Shown: positions 9,805 through 16,960 of the stretch, piece by piece
Numbering within the stretch: the first letter of the stretch is position 1
Layout: each line of letters starts with the position of its first letter
Source of the DNA: an uncultured Clostridium sp.
GTDB taxonomy: Bacteria > Bacillota > Clostridia > TANB77 > CAG-508
DNA length: 25,961 nucleotides
Direction of reading: 5' to 3'
Assembly (NCBI GenBank): GCA_946495905.1
Contig: CAMMEP010000014.1
Location: 1-25,961, forward strand
Position numbers and translations under genes: made by a program
The notes under the pieces: generated by a model
Databases searched by the model: none
Told to the model about the DNA's origin: nothing
What the model saw: the letters and a program-made list of their open reading frames with translations, nothing else

Positions 9805-9931
9805 TAGTTAAGAAATAATTAAATTTTGGCAAGGAAAATTTTATTTAAAAGGCAAAGGCGCATACTTTGTGTATGTAACTGCGTTTTAAATGAAATTTGA
9901 CACAGCCAAAATTGTAATTATTTCTTAACTA
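9805..9931. repeat. Long imperfect palindrome between the sortase and adhesin genes
   Basis: The outer arms 9805-9830 (TAGTTAAGAAATAATT...) and 9905-9931 match with one inserted base. Inner arms around AAATTTTATTTAAAA and GTTTTAAATGAAATTT pair with wobbles, and GCATAC pairs with GTATG around the apex at about 9866. Nearly the whole 127 bp folds into one hairpin. It includes the sortase stop codon. It could be a MITE-like insertion or an intercistronic processing or stability element. Confidence 0.6.
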
Positions 9932-10638
9932 ATTTCAACTGCTTGAATACATCTCCTATACTCATACATATTTTCCACACATGTTATTAATGTAATCCTA
10001 TTATCTTCCGTATCTTCAATATAGCTCCAGTCTGTTTGTTTTATAATTTTATTTACAACAACTTCATATTCTCTAGTTCCTTGATCTGTATGATAAATTA
10101 TTTTATCCCCCATTTCTAAGTTTTTAATATTCTGAAAGAAATTACAGTTGTATCCTCTATTATGACCTGCTAATGCTACATTTCCGTTCCATTTGTTGCT
10201 CTCATTAAAATGTCCAACAGCCACAGCTAAAACATCCTGTGTAGTTCCAGCTTTAATTGGTGCATTTACATTTATCTTTGGTATTTCTATCCTCCAATTC
10301 GTTTTTATGTTTGTTTGATTTATTAAATTTGCATCTTCAGTTTCTTTCTCTTTAACTACTCCTTCGTTTTCAATCTCTTCTATTTTTGTATTTTCATCAT
10401 ATATATCTGCAATTTGCATTAACTCTAAATAAGTATCTGGCAAATCTATTGCATCTTTATTTTGATTTTTTCTCTTTACACTGCTATACTCTTGATAATT
10501 CAAATAAATATTTTCATTATTCTTTGCTTCAGATGCTTTTAAAAAACATACATCTAGTAATATAAAAAGAAGAATGCAAACAGTTAATGTAATGCAAAAT
10601 GTAATGATATTTAAATTTTTTTTCGAATAATTTAGCAC
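9925..10638 (-). CDS. Sortase (class D-like transpeptidase)
   Basis: This is a membrane-anchored cysteine transpeptidase that cleaves LPxTG-type signals and links surface proteins to the wall or to each other. Residues about 9-32 are an N-terminal membrane anchor. After a long acidic linker, the sortase barrel starts near 115 (WRIEIPKINVNAPIKAG). The catalytic residues are visible: H159 in LAGHNRG, C220 in TLITC, and an arginine at 228/229 in YEYRRC. The TLITC signature and single N-terminal anchor resemble class D sortases; the class is my judgement. GTG is the only sensible start, with GGAGGTG seven bases upstream; the overlapping ATG runs straight into a stop. It precedes the LPRTG adhesin, its probable substrate, in one operon. 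Confidence 0.9.
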   Translation of the reverse strand: MLNYSKKNLNIITFCITLTVCILLFILLDVCFLKASEAKNNENIYLNYQEYSSVKRKNQNKDAIDLPDTYLELMQIADIYDENTKIEEIENEGVVKEKETEDANLINQTNIKTNWRIEIPKINVNAPIKAGTTQDVLAVAVGHFNESNKWNGNVALAGHNRGYNCNFFQNIKNLEMGDKIIYHTDQGTREYEVVVNKIIKQTDWSYIEDTEDNRITLITCVENMYEYRRCIQAVEIS

Positions 10639-10839
10639 ATAAAAACACCTCCATTCGAATATCTTAACATCAATTAAATTTGCTTTTAAAAAAATAAGAT
10701 ATTAATTCATGAATAAAAAACTTTGAATTTCTTTAGAATTTTTTTAATTAATTTTGATTTTAAAACATACGAAAAAATTTTTTTGATTTTGTTGATTAAA
10801 ACATTTTTGATTTAAAAATTGCAATTTTTATATGTAATT

Positions 10840-10868
10840 ATATTAGCATAATTTCCATAAAATGTAAA
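10840..10868 (-). promoter_or_regulatory. Predicted promoter of the sortase-adhesin operon
   Basis: On the minus strand TTTACA (10863-10868) and TAATAT (10840-10845) are 17 bases apart, with TG at the extended -10 position. The 5' leader to the GTG start would be about 195 bases of very AT-rich sequence with repeated AAAATCAA units and no clear fold. The remaining gene-free stretch up to 10970 holds the hairpin at 10874-10906 and the repeat at 10915-10968. Confidence 0.5.
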
Positions 10869-10873
10869 GAAAA

Positions 10874-10906
10874 ACTCGTCGACATTTTTCGACAAATGTG
10901 ACGAGT
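10874..10906 (-). terminator. Bidirectional terminator hairpin
   Basis: ACTCGTC/GACGAGT and ACATTT/AAATGT form a 13-bp stem with one bulged base around a TTCGAC loop. A T-rich run follows on both strands. It would terminate the two-component operon from the right. Confidence 0.65.
10878..10894 (-). promoter_or_regulatory. Two tandem Spo0A-box-like sites upstream of the sortase promoter
   Basis: On the minus strand TGTCGAA (10888-10894) matches the 0A-box consensus perfectly, and TGTCGAC (10878-10884) matches 6 of 7. They are 10 bp apart in the same orientation, the tandem spacing known from the Bacillus abrB promoter. They centre about 48 and 58 bp upstream of the inferred transcription start. 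They also lie within a hairpin (10874-10906), so chance is possible. Confidence 0.4.
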
Positions 10907-10914
10907 GATTTTTT

Positions 10915-10968
10915 CCTAATTGGGGACAGGCACCAATTAGGAAAATCCGGACAAAAAAGCCTGTCCCC
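10915..10968. repeat. REP-like GGGGACAGGC palindromic repeat
   Basis: It sits directly after the sensor-kinase stop codon. GGGGACAGGC (10922-10931) pairs perfectly with GCCTGTCCCC (10959-10968), and CCTAATTGG (10915-10923) pairs perfectly with CCAATTAGG (10933-10941). The two stems overlap and are mutually exclusive. A related GGGGACAGTCCCC palindrome follows serS. Confidence 0.65.
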
Positions 10969-10970
10969 TT

Positions 10971-12470
10971 TTAGGAATCTAATTCAAAATAAAATTCTAC
11001 TCCGTTTTCTTTATTAATTACACCATAATCATTTTGGTAATTGTTCATAATTGCTTTTACTAGAGCCAAGCCTATTCCAGTTCCTCCATCGTTTCTATTT
11101 CTTGAAGTGTCTTCTTTATAGAATCTGCCCCAAATTTTATTAAGATGTTCTTCTGCAATATTGTCTCCAGTATTAAATACAGAAATTCTTATTTTGTTAG
11201 TTTCTTTATTCTTTTCTATTTTAATTTTTATTTGCTTTATTCCATTTACTTCTTTTGCATGTTTAATTGCATTAGTAAAATAATTAGTTACTACTTGTTC
11301 TATATAAAAATCATCTGCATTGACTATAACTGGACTATTTTCTTCAAATTTAATAGTAATATTCTTTTCCTCTATCATTACCTTACATTTTCGAATTACT
11401 TCATTGATTAATTCTACAATATCAAATTCTTCATTATTAAATTCTCTTTTACCATACTCTAATTTCATTAATTCTAATAATTGTTTTACAAGAGTATCCA
11501 TTTTATTAGATTCATCTAAAATAACTTCTGCATAAAATTTTCTAGATTCATCATCTGTATTTACATTTTCAATTAGTCCTTCTGCATATCCTTGTATAAG
11601 AGCAATCGGTGTTTTTAATTCATGTGATACATCAGAGATAAATTGTTTTCTCATTTCGTCTATCTTGGATTTTTCTTCAATATCCTTTTCTAACTCTGAA
11701 TTATTTTCTCTTAATTGTTTAATGGTTCTTTCCAATTTATCTGACATAGTATTAATATTTTTTCCTAGCTCATTAATTTCATCGTCTGTATCTACAATTC
11801 TATATTTTTGGCTAAAATCAAATTTTGCCATTTTATTCGTAATATCATTTAATTGTAGAATTGGTGCTGTAAATTTCTTTGATACATAAGATGCAATAAA
11901 CGCAGATATAATTACAATAATAAAGCCAATTAAAATTAAAGCTTGATTTGAAATTCTAACACTTTGTTCGATTGGTACTGCTGGAATTCGTATGTATAAG
12001 CTATACCCATTGTCTAATGTTCCAGCTAGTAAAATATAATTAATATTATTTTCCGTATCATCAATTCTTCTAATTTCCACTTTATCATCTGAATAGATTA
12101 GGTTTCGGTTATTTTCAAAATTTTGGTTATCTACTACCATATTTATGGTAGAAATAAAATCCCTATCTGTACTAAAAATAATAATATTTTGATCAGTTTC
12201 TATAAATATATCAAAACTGTTATTAAATGCTATTCTTTTTAGTTCTTCTTCAATGCTACTGGTACTATTACTATTATAATAATCATTTATTTTATCATAA
12301 ACATCTCTTACAGTATTTGTCTTCGAATATAAATAAAATGATTCTAAAACCACATTATTAATACCAATAAGGCATAAAACTATAACAGCAATAATAATAC
12401 ACATCGTAAAAAAAAGTTTGAATCGTACTGACTTAAAATTGTTTTTTGTTTTTGCCATTTTTACTAACAT
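10971..12470 (-). CDS. Two-component sensor histidine kinase
   Basis: This is a membrane sensor kinase, 499 residues. TM1 is at about 18-42, with an extracytoplasmic sensing domain of about 130 residues. TM2 is at about 175-196, then a HAMP domain (to about 250) and a coiled linker. The HisKA domain has phospho-acceptor H283 in SDVSHELKTP. The HATPase domain shows an N box (VVTNYFTNAIKHA) and the G2 box GGTGIGLALVK. The architecture matches PhoR/WalK-like kinases; the signal is unknown. It starts 9 bases after the response-regulator stop, with AGGAG six bases ahead of the ATG; an in-frame ATG four codons on is an alternative. It phosphorylates the regulator encoded just upstream, in the same transcript. 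Confidence 0.93.
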   Translation of the reverse strand: MLVKMAKTKNNFKSVRFKLFFTMCIIIAVIVLCLIGINNVVLESFYLYSKTNTVRDVYDKINDYYNSNSTSSIEEELKRIAFNNSFDIFIETDQNIIIFSTDRDFISTINMVVDNQNFENNRNLIYSDDKVEIRRIDDTENNINYILLAGTLDNGYSLYIRIPAVPIEQSVRISNQALILIGFIIVIISAFIASYVSKKFTAPILQLNDITNKMAKFDFSQKYRIVDTDDEINELGKNINTMSDKLERTIKQLRENNSELEKDIEEKSKIDEMRKQFISDVSHELKTPIALIQGYAEGLIENVNTDDESRKFYAEVILDESNKMDTLVKQLLELMKLEYGKREFNNEEFDIVELINEVIRKCKVMIEEKNITIKFEENSPVIVNADDFYIEQVVTNYFTNAIKHAKEVNGIKQIKIKIEKNKETNKIRISVFNTGDNIAEEHLNKIWGRFYKEDTSRNRNDGGTGIGLALVKAIMNNYQNDYGVINKENGVEFYFELDS

Positions 12471-12479
12471 TCCTTTCTC

Positions 12480-13157
12480 CTACTTTACTTCAAACTTGTA
12501 CCCAATGCCTCTTATTGTTTCAATATATTTTCCTTTCTTTCCTAATTTATGTCTGATTTTCTTAATATGGCTATCTATTGTTCTGGAATCTCCATAATAA
12601 TCATAATTCCATACATTATTCAAAATTTTATCTCTGGATAGTGCAATATTTGCATTATCTACTAAATATTTTAAAAGCTCATATTCTCTTAAGCTCAATT
12701 CTATTAGTTTGCCATCCACTGTTACTGTTCTTCCTTCTGAATCAATAACAATTCCGCCATAATCTTTTAGCTCTTTTTCCGCTGGGTTTGTCCTCTTTAA
12801 AATTGCTTCTACTCTAGCAACTAAAATTTTAGGACTAAAAGGTTTTGAAATATATTCATCTACTCCAAGTTCAAATCCAAAAAGCTCGTCTTGTTCTTCT
12901 CCTCTTGCTGTTAGCATAATTATTGGTACTCTGGAAGTTTGACGTATTTGACGAAGTACTGACCAACCATCTAATTTTGGCATCATAACATCCAAAAGTA
13001 TTAAGTTAATCTTATTTTGGTTTTCTTCAAATACTTGTAACGCTTCTTCTCCATCTCCTGCTTCTAATATACTATAACCTTTTTGCATTAAGAAATCTTT
13101 AATCAATTTTCTCATTCTTGATTCATCATCTACAATTAGAATCGTAGTATCTCCCAT
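12480..13157 (-). CDS. OmpR/PhoB-family response regulator
   Basis: This is a DNA-binding response regulator paired with the adjacent kinase. The receiver domain carries the acidic pair in ILIVDDE, the phospho-acceptor Asp in LILLDVMMPK (D56 from the chosen start), the T/S switch in IIMLTARG and the lysine in EYISKPFSP. The winged-helix domain (about 130-225) has ELSLREYELLKYLVDN and the recognition region SRTIDSHIKKIRHKLGKKGKYIETIRGIGYKF. The frame extends to a GTG at 13166, but AAAGGA is only two bases before it. The ATG at 13157, about 11 bases from AAAGGA, is the better start (225 residues). A 188-bp palindromic element lies between the predicted promoter (13405-13433) and this gene. Confidence 0.93.
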   Translation of the reverse strand: MGDTTILIVDDESRMRKLIKDFLMQKGYSILEAGDGEEALQVFEENQNKINLILLDVMMPKLDGWSVLRQIRQTSRVPIIMLTARGEEQDELFGFELGVDEYISKPFSPKILVARVEAILKRTNPAEKELKDYGGIVIDSEGRTVTVDGKLIELSLREYELLKYLVDNANIALSRDKILNNVWNYDYYGDSRTIDSHIKKIRHKLGKKGKYIETIRGIGYKFEVK

Positions 13158-13195
13158 TACCTTCACAATCCTTTCTTATTACAACTTTTTACCTA

Positions 13196-13383
13196 TTACA
13201 ATTCACAGCTTTATTTCTTAGCAAACAATGTATGTTTTAAGTTTTTATTTGAGTGCTTAAGGTGGGGACCGACAAGTTTACAAACTGTTAAACGAAGTTT
13301 ATACAGTTTGTACGATGTTGGGGGCCGAAAATAAAAACTTAAAACATACATTGTTTGCTTTTATTTTAGGCTGTAAATTGTAA
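13196..13383. repeat. Palindromic MITE-like element, copy B
   Basis: The ends are TTACAATTCACAGC and GCTGTAAATTGTAA. The arms continue inward, including a perfect 30-bp match that begins GCAAACAATGTATG. The centre folds again around TACAAACTGT/ACAGTTTGTA. The element is nearly one complete hairpin of 188 bp. It shares its termini with copies at 3739-3793 and 25894-25944. I see no clear target duplication. It fills most of the gene-free stretch 13158-13534, the rest being a promoter (13405-13433) and a small hairpin (13453-13474). Confidence 0.8.
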
Positions 13384-13404
13384 CTTTCATTCTAATACAC
13401 ATTA

Positions 13405-13433
13405 TTTATAATTATATAACAAAATTATGTCCA
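13405..13433 (-). promoter_or_regulatory. Predicted promoter of the two-component operon
   Basis: On the minus strand TGGACA (13428-13433) and TATAAA (13405-13410) are 17 bases apart. Initiation near 13398 would place the whole palindromic element (13196-13383) in the 5' leader of the response-regulator mRNA. Confidence 0.5.
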
Positions 13434-13452
13434 TTGTATGAATATTTTTTAA

Positions 13453-13474
13453 GCTAGACTTTTTATCGTCTAGC
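13453..13474 (-). terminator. Weak hairpin after the MscS gene
   Basis: GCTAGAC, an 8-base loop and GTCTAGC lie 60-80 bases beyond the channel gene stop. The following T-tract on the minus strand is poor, so termination is uncertain. Confidence 0.4.
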
Positions 13475-13534
13475 AATTAATTTTATTTATAAATTCAATT
13501 AATGTTAATAACCTGTTACAGACTTTAGTACGTT

Positions 13535-14623
13535 CTATATATTTTCGTCTATCTCTTCTTCTACTTGATGAACATACACATTCTGTCCAGGATATGCAAT
13601 ACTTATTTTCTCAGATTCTAATATTTTTAGTATATCCTCATTTACTTTTTGTCTAAAAGCAAGATAATCATTATAATTAATAATTTCTGTATACATATAA
13701 ATAGTTAAATTAACACCATCTAATTCTATCGTATTAAAATACACTTGTGCAGATTCTTCCACAATATCCTTATTATTTGCTAAGACGAATTTAATTCTAT
13801 TTACTATTTTTTCTATCTTATCAGAATTCGTTTCTAATGGTAATTTTATATTCATAGTATATCTTCTTTGTTTCATTCTAGACCAATTGATTATATTGTT
13901 TGTAGTAAATAATGAATTTTGTATAGTTACGATACTGTTATCCGAAGTCTTTATTTTGGTACATCTGAAAGATATTTCTATTACTTCTCCTTCATTTAAC
14001 CCTACTGCTATCCAATCACCTACTAAAAAAGGCTTATCTGACATGATTGAAAATCCAGAAATTAAATTCTTTACAAAGTCTTGTGCTGCTAATGCAACCA
14101 CGGCACTTCCTATTCCAAGTCCTGCAATAAGGCTAGATGGATTAATGCCAAATACTGCTAATATTAAAAGCCCTGCTCCTATATAAATTACATATTTTAA
14201 GATTTTACTTGTAAAACTTGCCACTGTTTTATTTCCGTCTGGCATATCATCATTTCTAAGTTTTTTTACAATTCCTTTTTTCGGATCTACAAAATTAACA
14301 AGACCTTTTGCTATAATGCATATAATTGAAATATCTAGTATTTGCTTGCAAATTGTTAAAACTCCTGCTGGTGGATTTATAACTAAAACTCCAATATATA
14401 CCCCTATGCAAATAAACAAAGCTTTTAATGGCTTATAAAAAGGGCTGTTTTTTATTTTTTTCTTATCTTTTTCTTTAAACTTAACCATCTTAATTATTAG
14501 ATATGAAAGTATTGGGCTTAACATGACAAAAATTCCAATAATTATAAGTGCAATTCCAACATCTAATATTTGTTCTTGTGTTATATTTTTAAAGAAGTCT
14601 ATAATATTATTTATTTGCTCCAT
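13535..14623 (-). CDS. MscS-family mechanosensitive ion channel
   Basis: This is a small-conductance mechanosensitive channel homologue that would release solutes on osmotic downshock. Three or more hydrophobic segments precede the pore helix region, which has the alternating Gly/Ala pattern SLIAGLGIGSAVVALAAQDF. The MscS beta domain follows with FLVGDWIAVGLNEGEVIEIS and RCTKIKTSDNSIVTIQNSLF, then a C-terminal alpha/beta domain with an acidic end. The frame is open to a TTG at 14656, which would overlap trmB. The ATG at 14623, twelve bases after AAGAAAGGA, is preferred (362 residues). It lies 19 bases downstream of trmB and is probably co-transcribed with it. Confidence 0.92.
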   Translation of the reverse strand: MEQINNIIDFFKNITQEQILDVGIALIIIGIFVMLSPILSYLIIKMVKFKEKDKKKIKNSPFYKPLKALFICIGVYIGVLVINPPAGVLTICKQILDISIICIIAKGLVNFVDPKKGIVKKLRNDDMPDGNKTVASFTSKILKYVIYIGAGLLILAVFGINPSSLIAGLGIGSAVVALAAQDFVKNLISGFSIMSDKPFLVGDWIAVGLNEGEVIEISFRCTKIKTSDNSIVTIQNSLFTTNNIINWSRMKQRRYTMNIKLPLETNSDKIEKIVNRIKFVLANNKDIVEESAQVYFNTIELDGVNLTIYMYTEIINYNDYLAFRQKVNEDILKILESEKISIAYPGQNVYVHQVEEEIDENI

Positions 14624-14642
14624 TAAAATTTTCAATCCTTTC

Positions 14643-15299
14643 TTATATATTTGCAATAAGCGCTTTTATTTTTATTCCTTGTTCTTTAAACATTTTTTCA
14701 TGCTCTGTTTCGATATTATCCCAGAAATCTACTTCATTTTCTAAATCGTATGTCATTTTTTCAATTGTAAATCCACTTTCTTCAAAATAGTGAATACTAT
14801 CCTTAAATAAGTCATCATCATCAGTTTTAAAGTATACTTTTGCTCCCTCTTTTAGAAACTCTTTATATTTTTCTAACTGTCTTGTATGAGTAAGCCTTTT
14901 CTTTCTATGCTTTCCACGTGGCCATGGGTTACAAAAATTAATATAAATTCTTTCAATTCCATCTTCTTTGGATAAAATATTATTAATCCTTTCAATATCA
15001 TATCTAGTAATATAAATATTATCTATTTCCCTATTTGCCATTTTATACTCTGATTCTATTTTTCTTTTGGCTAATCCGAGCATAGCATCTACTAAATCGA
15101 TAGCAATATAATTAGTATCTGGATTATATACAGCAAGCTGAGAAATAAATCCCCCTTTTCCACATCCTAATTCGATATGAATAAGATTATTATTTTTAAA
15201 TAATTCTCTCCATTTTCCTTTCTGTTCTTCTGGATTATCTATGTAAAATTTACTAGCTTCTAACTCTGGCCTAGCCCAGGGTTTAAATCGTATTCGCAT
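14643..15299 (-). CDS. trmB: tRNA (guanine-N7-)-methyltransferase TrmB
   Basis: This enzyme methylates N7 of G46 in the tRNA variable loop using S-adenosylmethionine. The SAM-binding motif is HIELGCGKGGFISQLA. The family motif appears as NFCNPWPRGKHRKKRLTH, where FPDPWPK-type sequences are usual, and VYFKTDDDDLF lies further on. The frame is open upstream to 15407 but that part has no family match. The ATG at 15299 has AAGGAGG eight bases upstream and begins MRIRFKPWARPELEAS, giving 218 residues, the normal length. A strong extended -10 promoter precedes it (15328-15356). Confidence 0.95.
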   Translation of the reverse strand: MRIRFKPWARPELEASKFYIDNPEEQKGKWRELFKNNNLIHIELGCGKGGFISQLAVYNPDTNYIAIDLVDAMLGLAKRKIESEYKMANREIDNIYITRYDIERINNILSKEDGIERIYINFCNPWPRGKHRKKRLTHTRQLEKYKEFLKEGAKVYFKTDDDDLFKDSIHYFEESGFTIEKMTYDLENEVDFWDNIETEHEKMFKEQGIKIKALIANI

Positions 15300-15327
15300 T
15301 TCATTTTTCCTCCTTGTAGCCAACAAT

Positions 15328-15356
15328 ATTATACCATTAAAAACTCTATCGAACAA
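15328..15356 (-). promoter_or_regulatory. Promoter of trmB-mscS
   Basis: On the minus strand TTGTTC (15351-15356) is followed after 17 bases by a perfect TATAAT (15328-15333), with TG at the extended -10 position. Confidence 0.65.
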
Positions 15357-15390
15357 TAGCTTTTTTGTGAATTTATGGTAAATTGCCAAC

Positions 15391-15420
15391 AAAAAAACAC
15401 GTAGCATTACGTGTTTTTTT
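15391..15420 (-). terminator. Terminator of the rpsF-ssb-rpsR operon
   Basis: AAAAAAACACGT, loop AGCATT, then ACGTGTTTTTTT form a perfect 12-bp stem 17 bases after the rpsR stop. It has a T-tract on both strands. Confidence 0.85.
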
Positions 15421-15436
15421 TATAAATATAAGCATT

Positions 15437-15721
15437 TTATTCAGCTGTATATGGTAATACTGCTATTTGTCTTGCTCTTTTTACTGCTAATGTTATATCT
15501 CTTTGATGTTTTGCACAAGCACCTGTTGCTCTTCTTGGAAGTATTTTTCCTTTATCATTAACAAATTTTCTTATTTGATCTGCATTTTTATAATCTAATA
15601 CTAAGTTTTTGTCTGCACATAAAGGACATACTTTCTTTCTCATTTTTCTAAATTTTGGATTATAATCATTATCAGCATTATTATTTCTGTTATTTCTCTT
15701 ATTCTTTTTATTGTCAGCCAT
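15437..15721 (-). CDS. rpsR: 30S ribosomal protein bS18 (zinc-ribbon type)
   Basis: bS18 binds the small-subunit platform together with bS6, encoded two genes upstream. The core is clear: KFRKMRKKVCPLCADK near 24, YKNADQIRKFVNDKGKILPRRATGACAKHQRDITLAVKRARQIAVLPY to the end. Residues 1-25 are an Asn/Lys/Asp-rich, probably disordered extension. C32, C35, C69 and H72 form a CxxC...CxxH set, the zinc-binding (C+) form of S18 rather than the zinc-free paralogue. It is last in the rpsF-ssb-rpsR operon, the standard bacterial arrangement, about 80 bases after ssb. Confidence 0.96.
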   Translation of the reverse strand: MADNKKNKRNNRNNNADNDYNPKFRKMRKKVCPLCADKNLVLDYKNADQIRKFVNDKGKILPRRATGACAKHQRDITLAVKRARQIAVLPYTAE

Positions 15722-15802
15722 TCTTCTTACCCCCTTACCTGACTAATTAAGGTTTCTATAAGTTTCTTAAGATAATTTTTACTTAATATGTAATTCCATT
15801 CT

Positions 15803-16231
15803 TTAGAATGGTAAATCATCTCCTGAAGATATTTCAAAATCAGAACTTGTTCCTGCGCTTGGCATTGCTCCAAAAGTTGCATCGAAATTAGAAGATGTAC
15901 TATCTCCATCTCTTTTGCTATCCGCAAAATAAGCTTCTTCTGCCACAACTTCTGTTACATAATGTTTTTGACCTTGATCATCATCCCAAGTTCTAGTTTG
16001 AATTCTTCCTATAATTCCTACTTGTTGACCTTTTTTAAAATATTTACTACAAAATTCTCCTAATTTTCCCCAAGCAACGATATTAATAAAATCGGCTTGT
16101 CTTTCTTCTCCTTGTCTTACAAATCTTCTATTAACTGCTAAGCTAAAAGAAGCAACAAGTGTGTTACTTGTTTGTGTATATCTAACTTCTGGATCTCTTG
16201 TTAATCTTCCCATTAAAATTACTTTGTTCAT
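15803..16231 (-). CDS. ssb: Single-stranded DNA-binding protein
   Basis: SSB coats single-stranded DNA during replication, repair and recombination. The OB fold spans about 1-105, starting MNKVILMGRLTRDPEVRYT and including ADFINIVAWGKLGEFCSKYFKKGQQV and GRIQTRTWDDDQGQKHYVTEVVAE. A flexible Ser/Gly-rich linker follows, ending in GDDLPF, the conserved acidic tip that recruits partner enzymes. A GTG at 16240 is also in frame, but the ATG at 16231 fits the AAAGGTG SD and the family N-terminus better (142 residues). It sits between rpsF and rpsR. Confidence 0.96.
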   Translation of the reverse strand: MNKVILMGRLTRDPEVRYTQTSNTLVASFSLAVNRRFVRQGEERQADFINIVAWGKLGEFCSKYFKKGQQVGIIGRIQTRTWDDDQGQKHYVTEVVAEEAYFADSKRDGDSTSSNFDATFGAMPSAGTSSDFEISSGDDLPF

Positions 16232-16289
16232 ATTTTTCACCTTTTACCTTTCTATATTAAAGGCCCCCGAATGGGTATAGTAATTAGTT

Positions 16290-16568
16290 CTACTTTTTAA
16301 CTACTATAAATTTAATTACTTCATCTGTGATTCTGTAATTTCTTTCAAGTTCTGCAATTAAACTTGGATTAGCTTCAAAGTCATATACTACATAGTATCC
16401 TTCTTTGTTTTTCTTAATTTCATAAGCTAATTTCTTTTTGCCTAATTCATTTACTTGCTCTACTTTTCCGTCAGTATTAATTAATGTTTGAAATCTTTCA
16501 ATTAACTCTTTTAATGCATTCTCTTCAACATTAGGATTAATAATGACAACACTTTCGTATTTATTCAT
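16290..16568 (-). CDS. rpsF: 30S ribosomal protein bS6
   Basis: bS6 forms a heterodimer with bS18 on the small-subunit platform. The 92 residues begin MNKYESVVIINPN and contain NELGKKKLAYEIKKNKEGYYVVYDFEAN and ELERNYRITDEVIKFIVVKK, all typical. The ATG follows GAGGAGGTG by seven bases. It is the first gene of rpsF-ssb-rpsR. A hairpin with a T-tract lies in the same direction 57-93 bases upstream (16625-16661) and may act as attenuator or upstream terminator. Confidence 0.97.
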   Translation of the reverse strand: MNKYESVVIINPNVEENALKELIERFQTLINTDGKVEQVNELGKKKLAYEIKKNKEGYYVVYDFEANPSLIAELERNYRITDEVIKFIVVKK

Positions 16569-16624
16569 TACCGTTCACCTCCTCTTGGATATATAACCTA
16601 TGAACATTTCTGTCATAAGTAAGG

Positions 16625-16661
16625 AAAAAATAGCAGTGCTATTTTTTAACACTACTATTTT
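16625..16661 (-). terminator. Terminator or attenuator hairpin ahead of rpsF
   Basis: On the minus strand AAAATAGTAGTGTT pairs along its full 14 bases (two G-U pairs) with AGCACTGCTATTTT across a 7-base loop, and TT then CC follows. The last stop codon upstream is 300 bases away. I therefore cannot tell whether it ends that transcript or lies in the rpsF leader; no convincing rpsF promoter lies after it. Confidence 0.5.
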
Positions 16662-16720
16662 AGCATAAGTTTATTGGGATTTCAAGTGTTTTATGTAAAT
16701 TTATAGTTTTTATTTTGTCT

Positions 16721-16891
16721 ACGATTAAATGCATTATTCTTATGTTAATCGTGCATTTAACTTTTTATTTAACTAAATGTAATACTCCTGTAATTTATTT
16801 GTAATATTTAAGATAAATATCTTTTTTCAACAACTTTCCGAAACATTTTACGTACTTCAAACTTAGTTATATCAACTATTTGAAGTACGTA
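16721..16891. repeat. Inverted repeats in the gene-free stretch 16569-16960
   Basis: Two structures lie here besides the hairpin nearer rpsF. At 16849-16891, TACGTACTTCAAA pairs perfectly with TTTGAAGTACGTA, and TAGTT/AACTA extend the stem; there is no T-tract. At 16721-16760, ACGATTAA can pair with TTAATCGT or TTAAATGCA with TGCATTTAA, two overlapping alternatives. I see no gene in the stretch. Confidence 0.5.
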
Positions 16892-16960
16892 TCTCCATTA
16901 TTTTACTGTCAAACTCAGAATATATTATCTATTAATATAGTACACTATTTCATTTACATA

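Noticed and set aside
14624..14656. Upstream TTG start for the MscS gene
   Set aside because: It would overlap trmB and lacks an SD; the ATG at 14623 has AAGAAAGGA upstream.
15727..15948. A 73-codon minus-strand frame overlapping ssb
   Set aside because: It overlaps the C-terminal part of ssb in another frame and has no recognisable content; ssb is certain.
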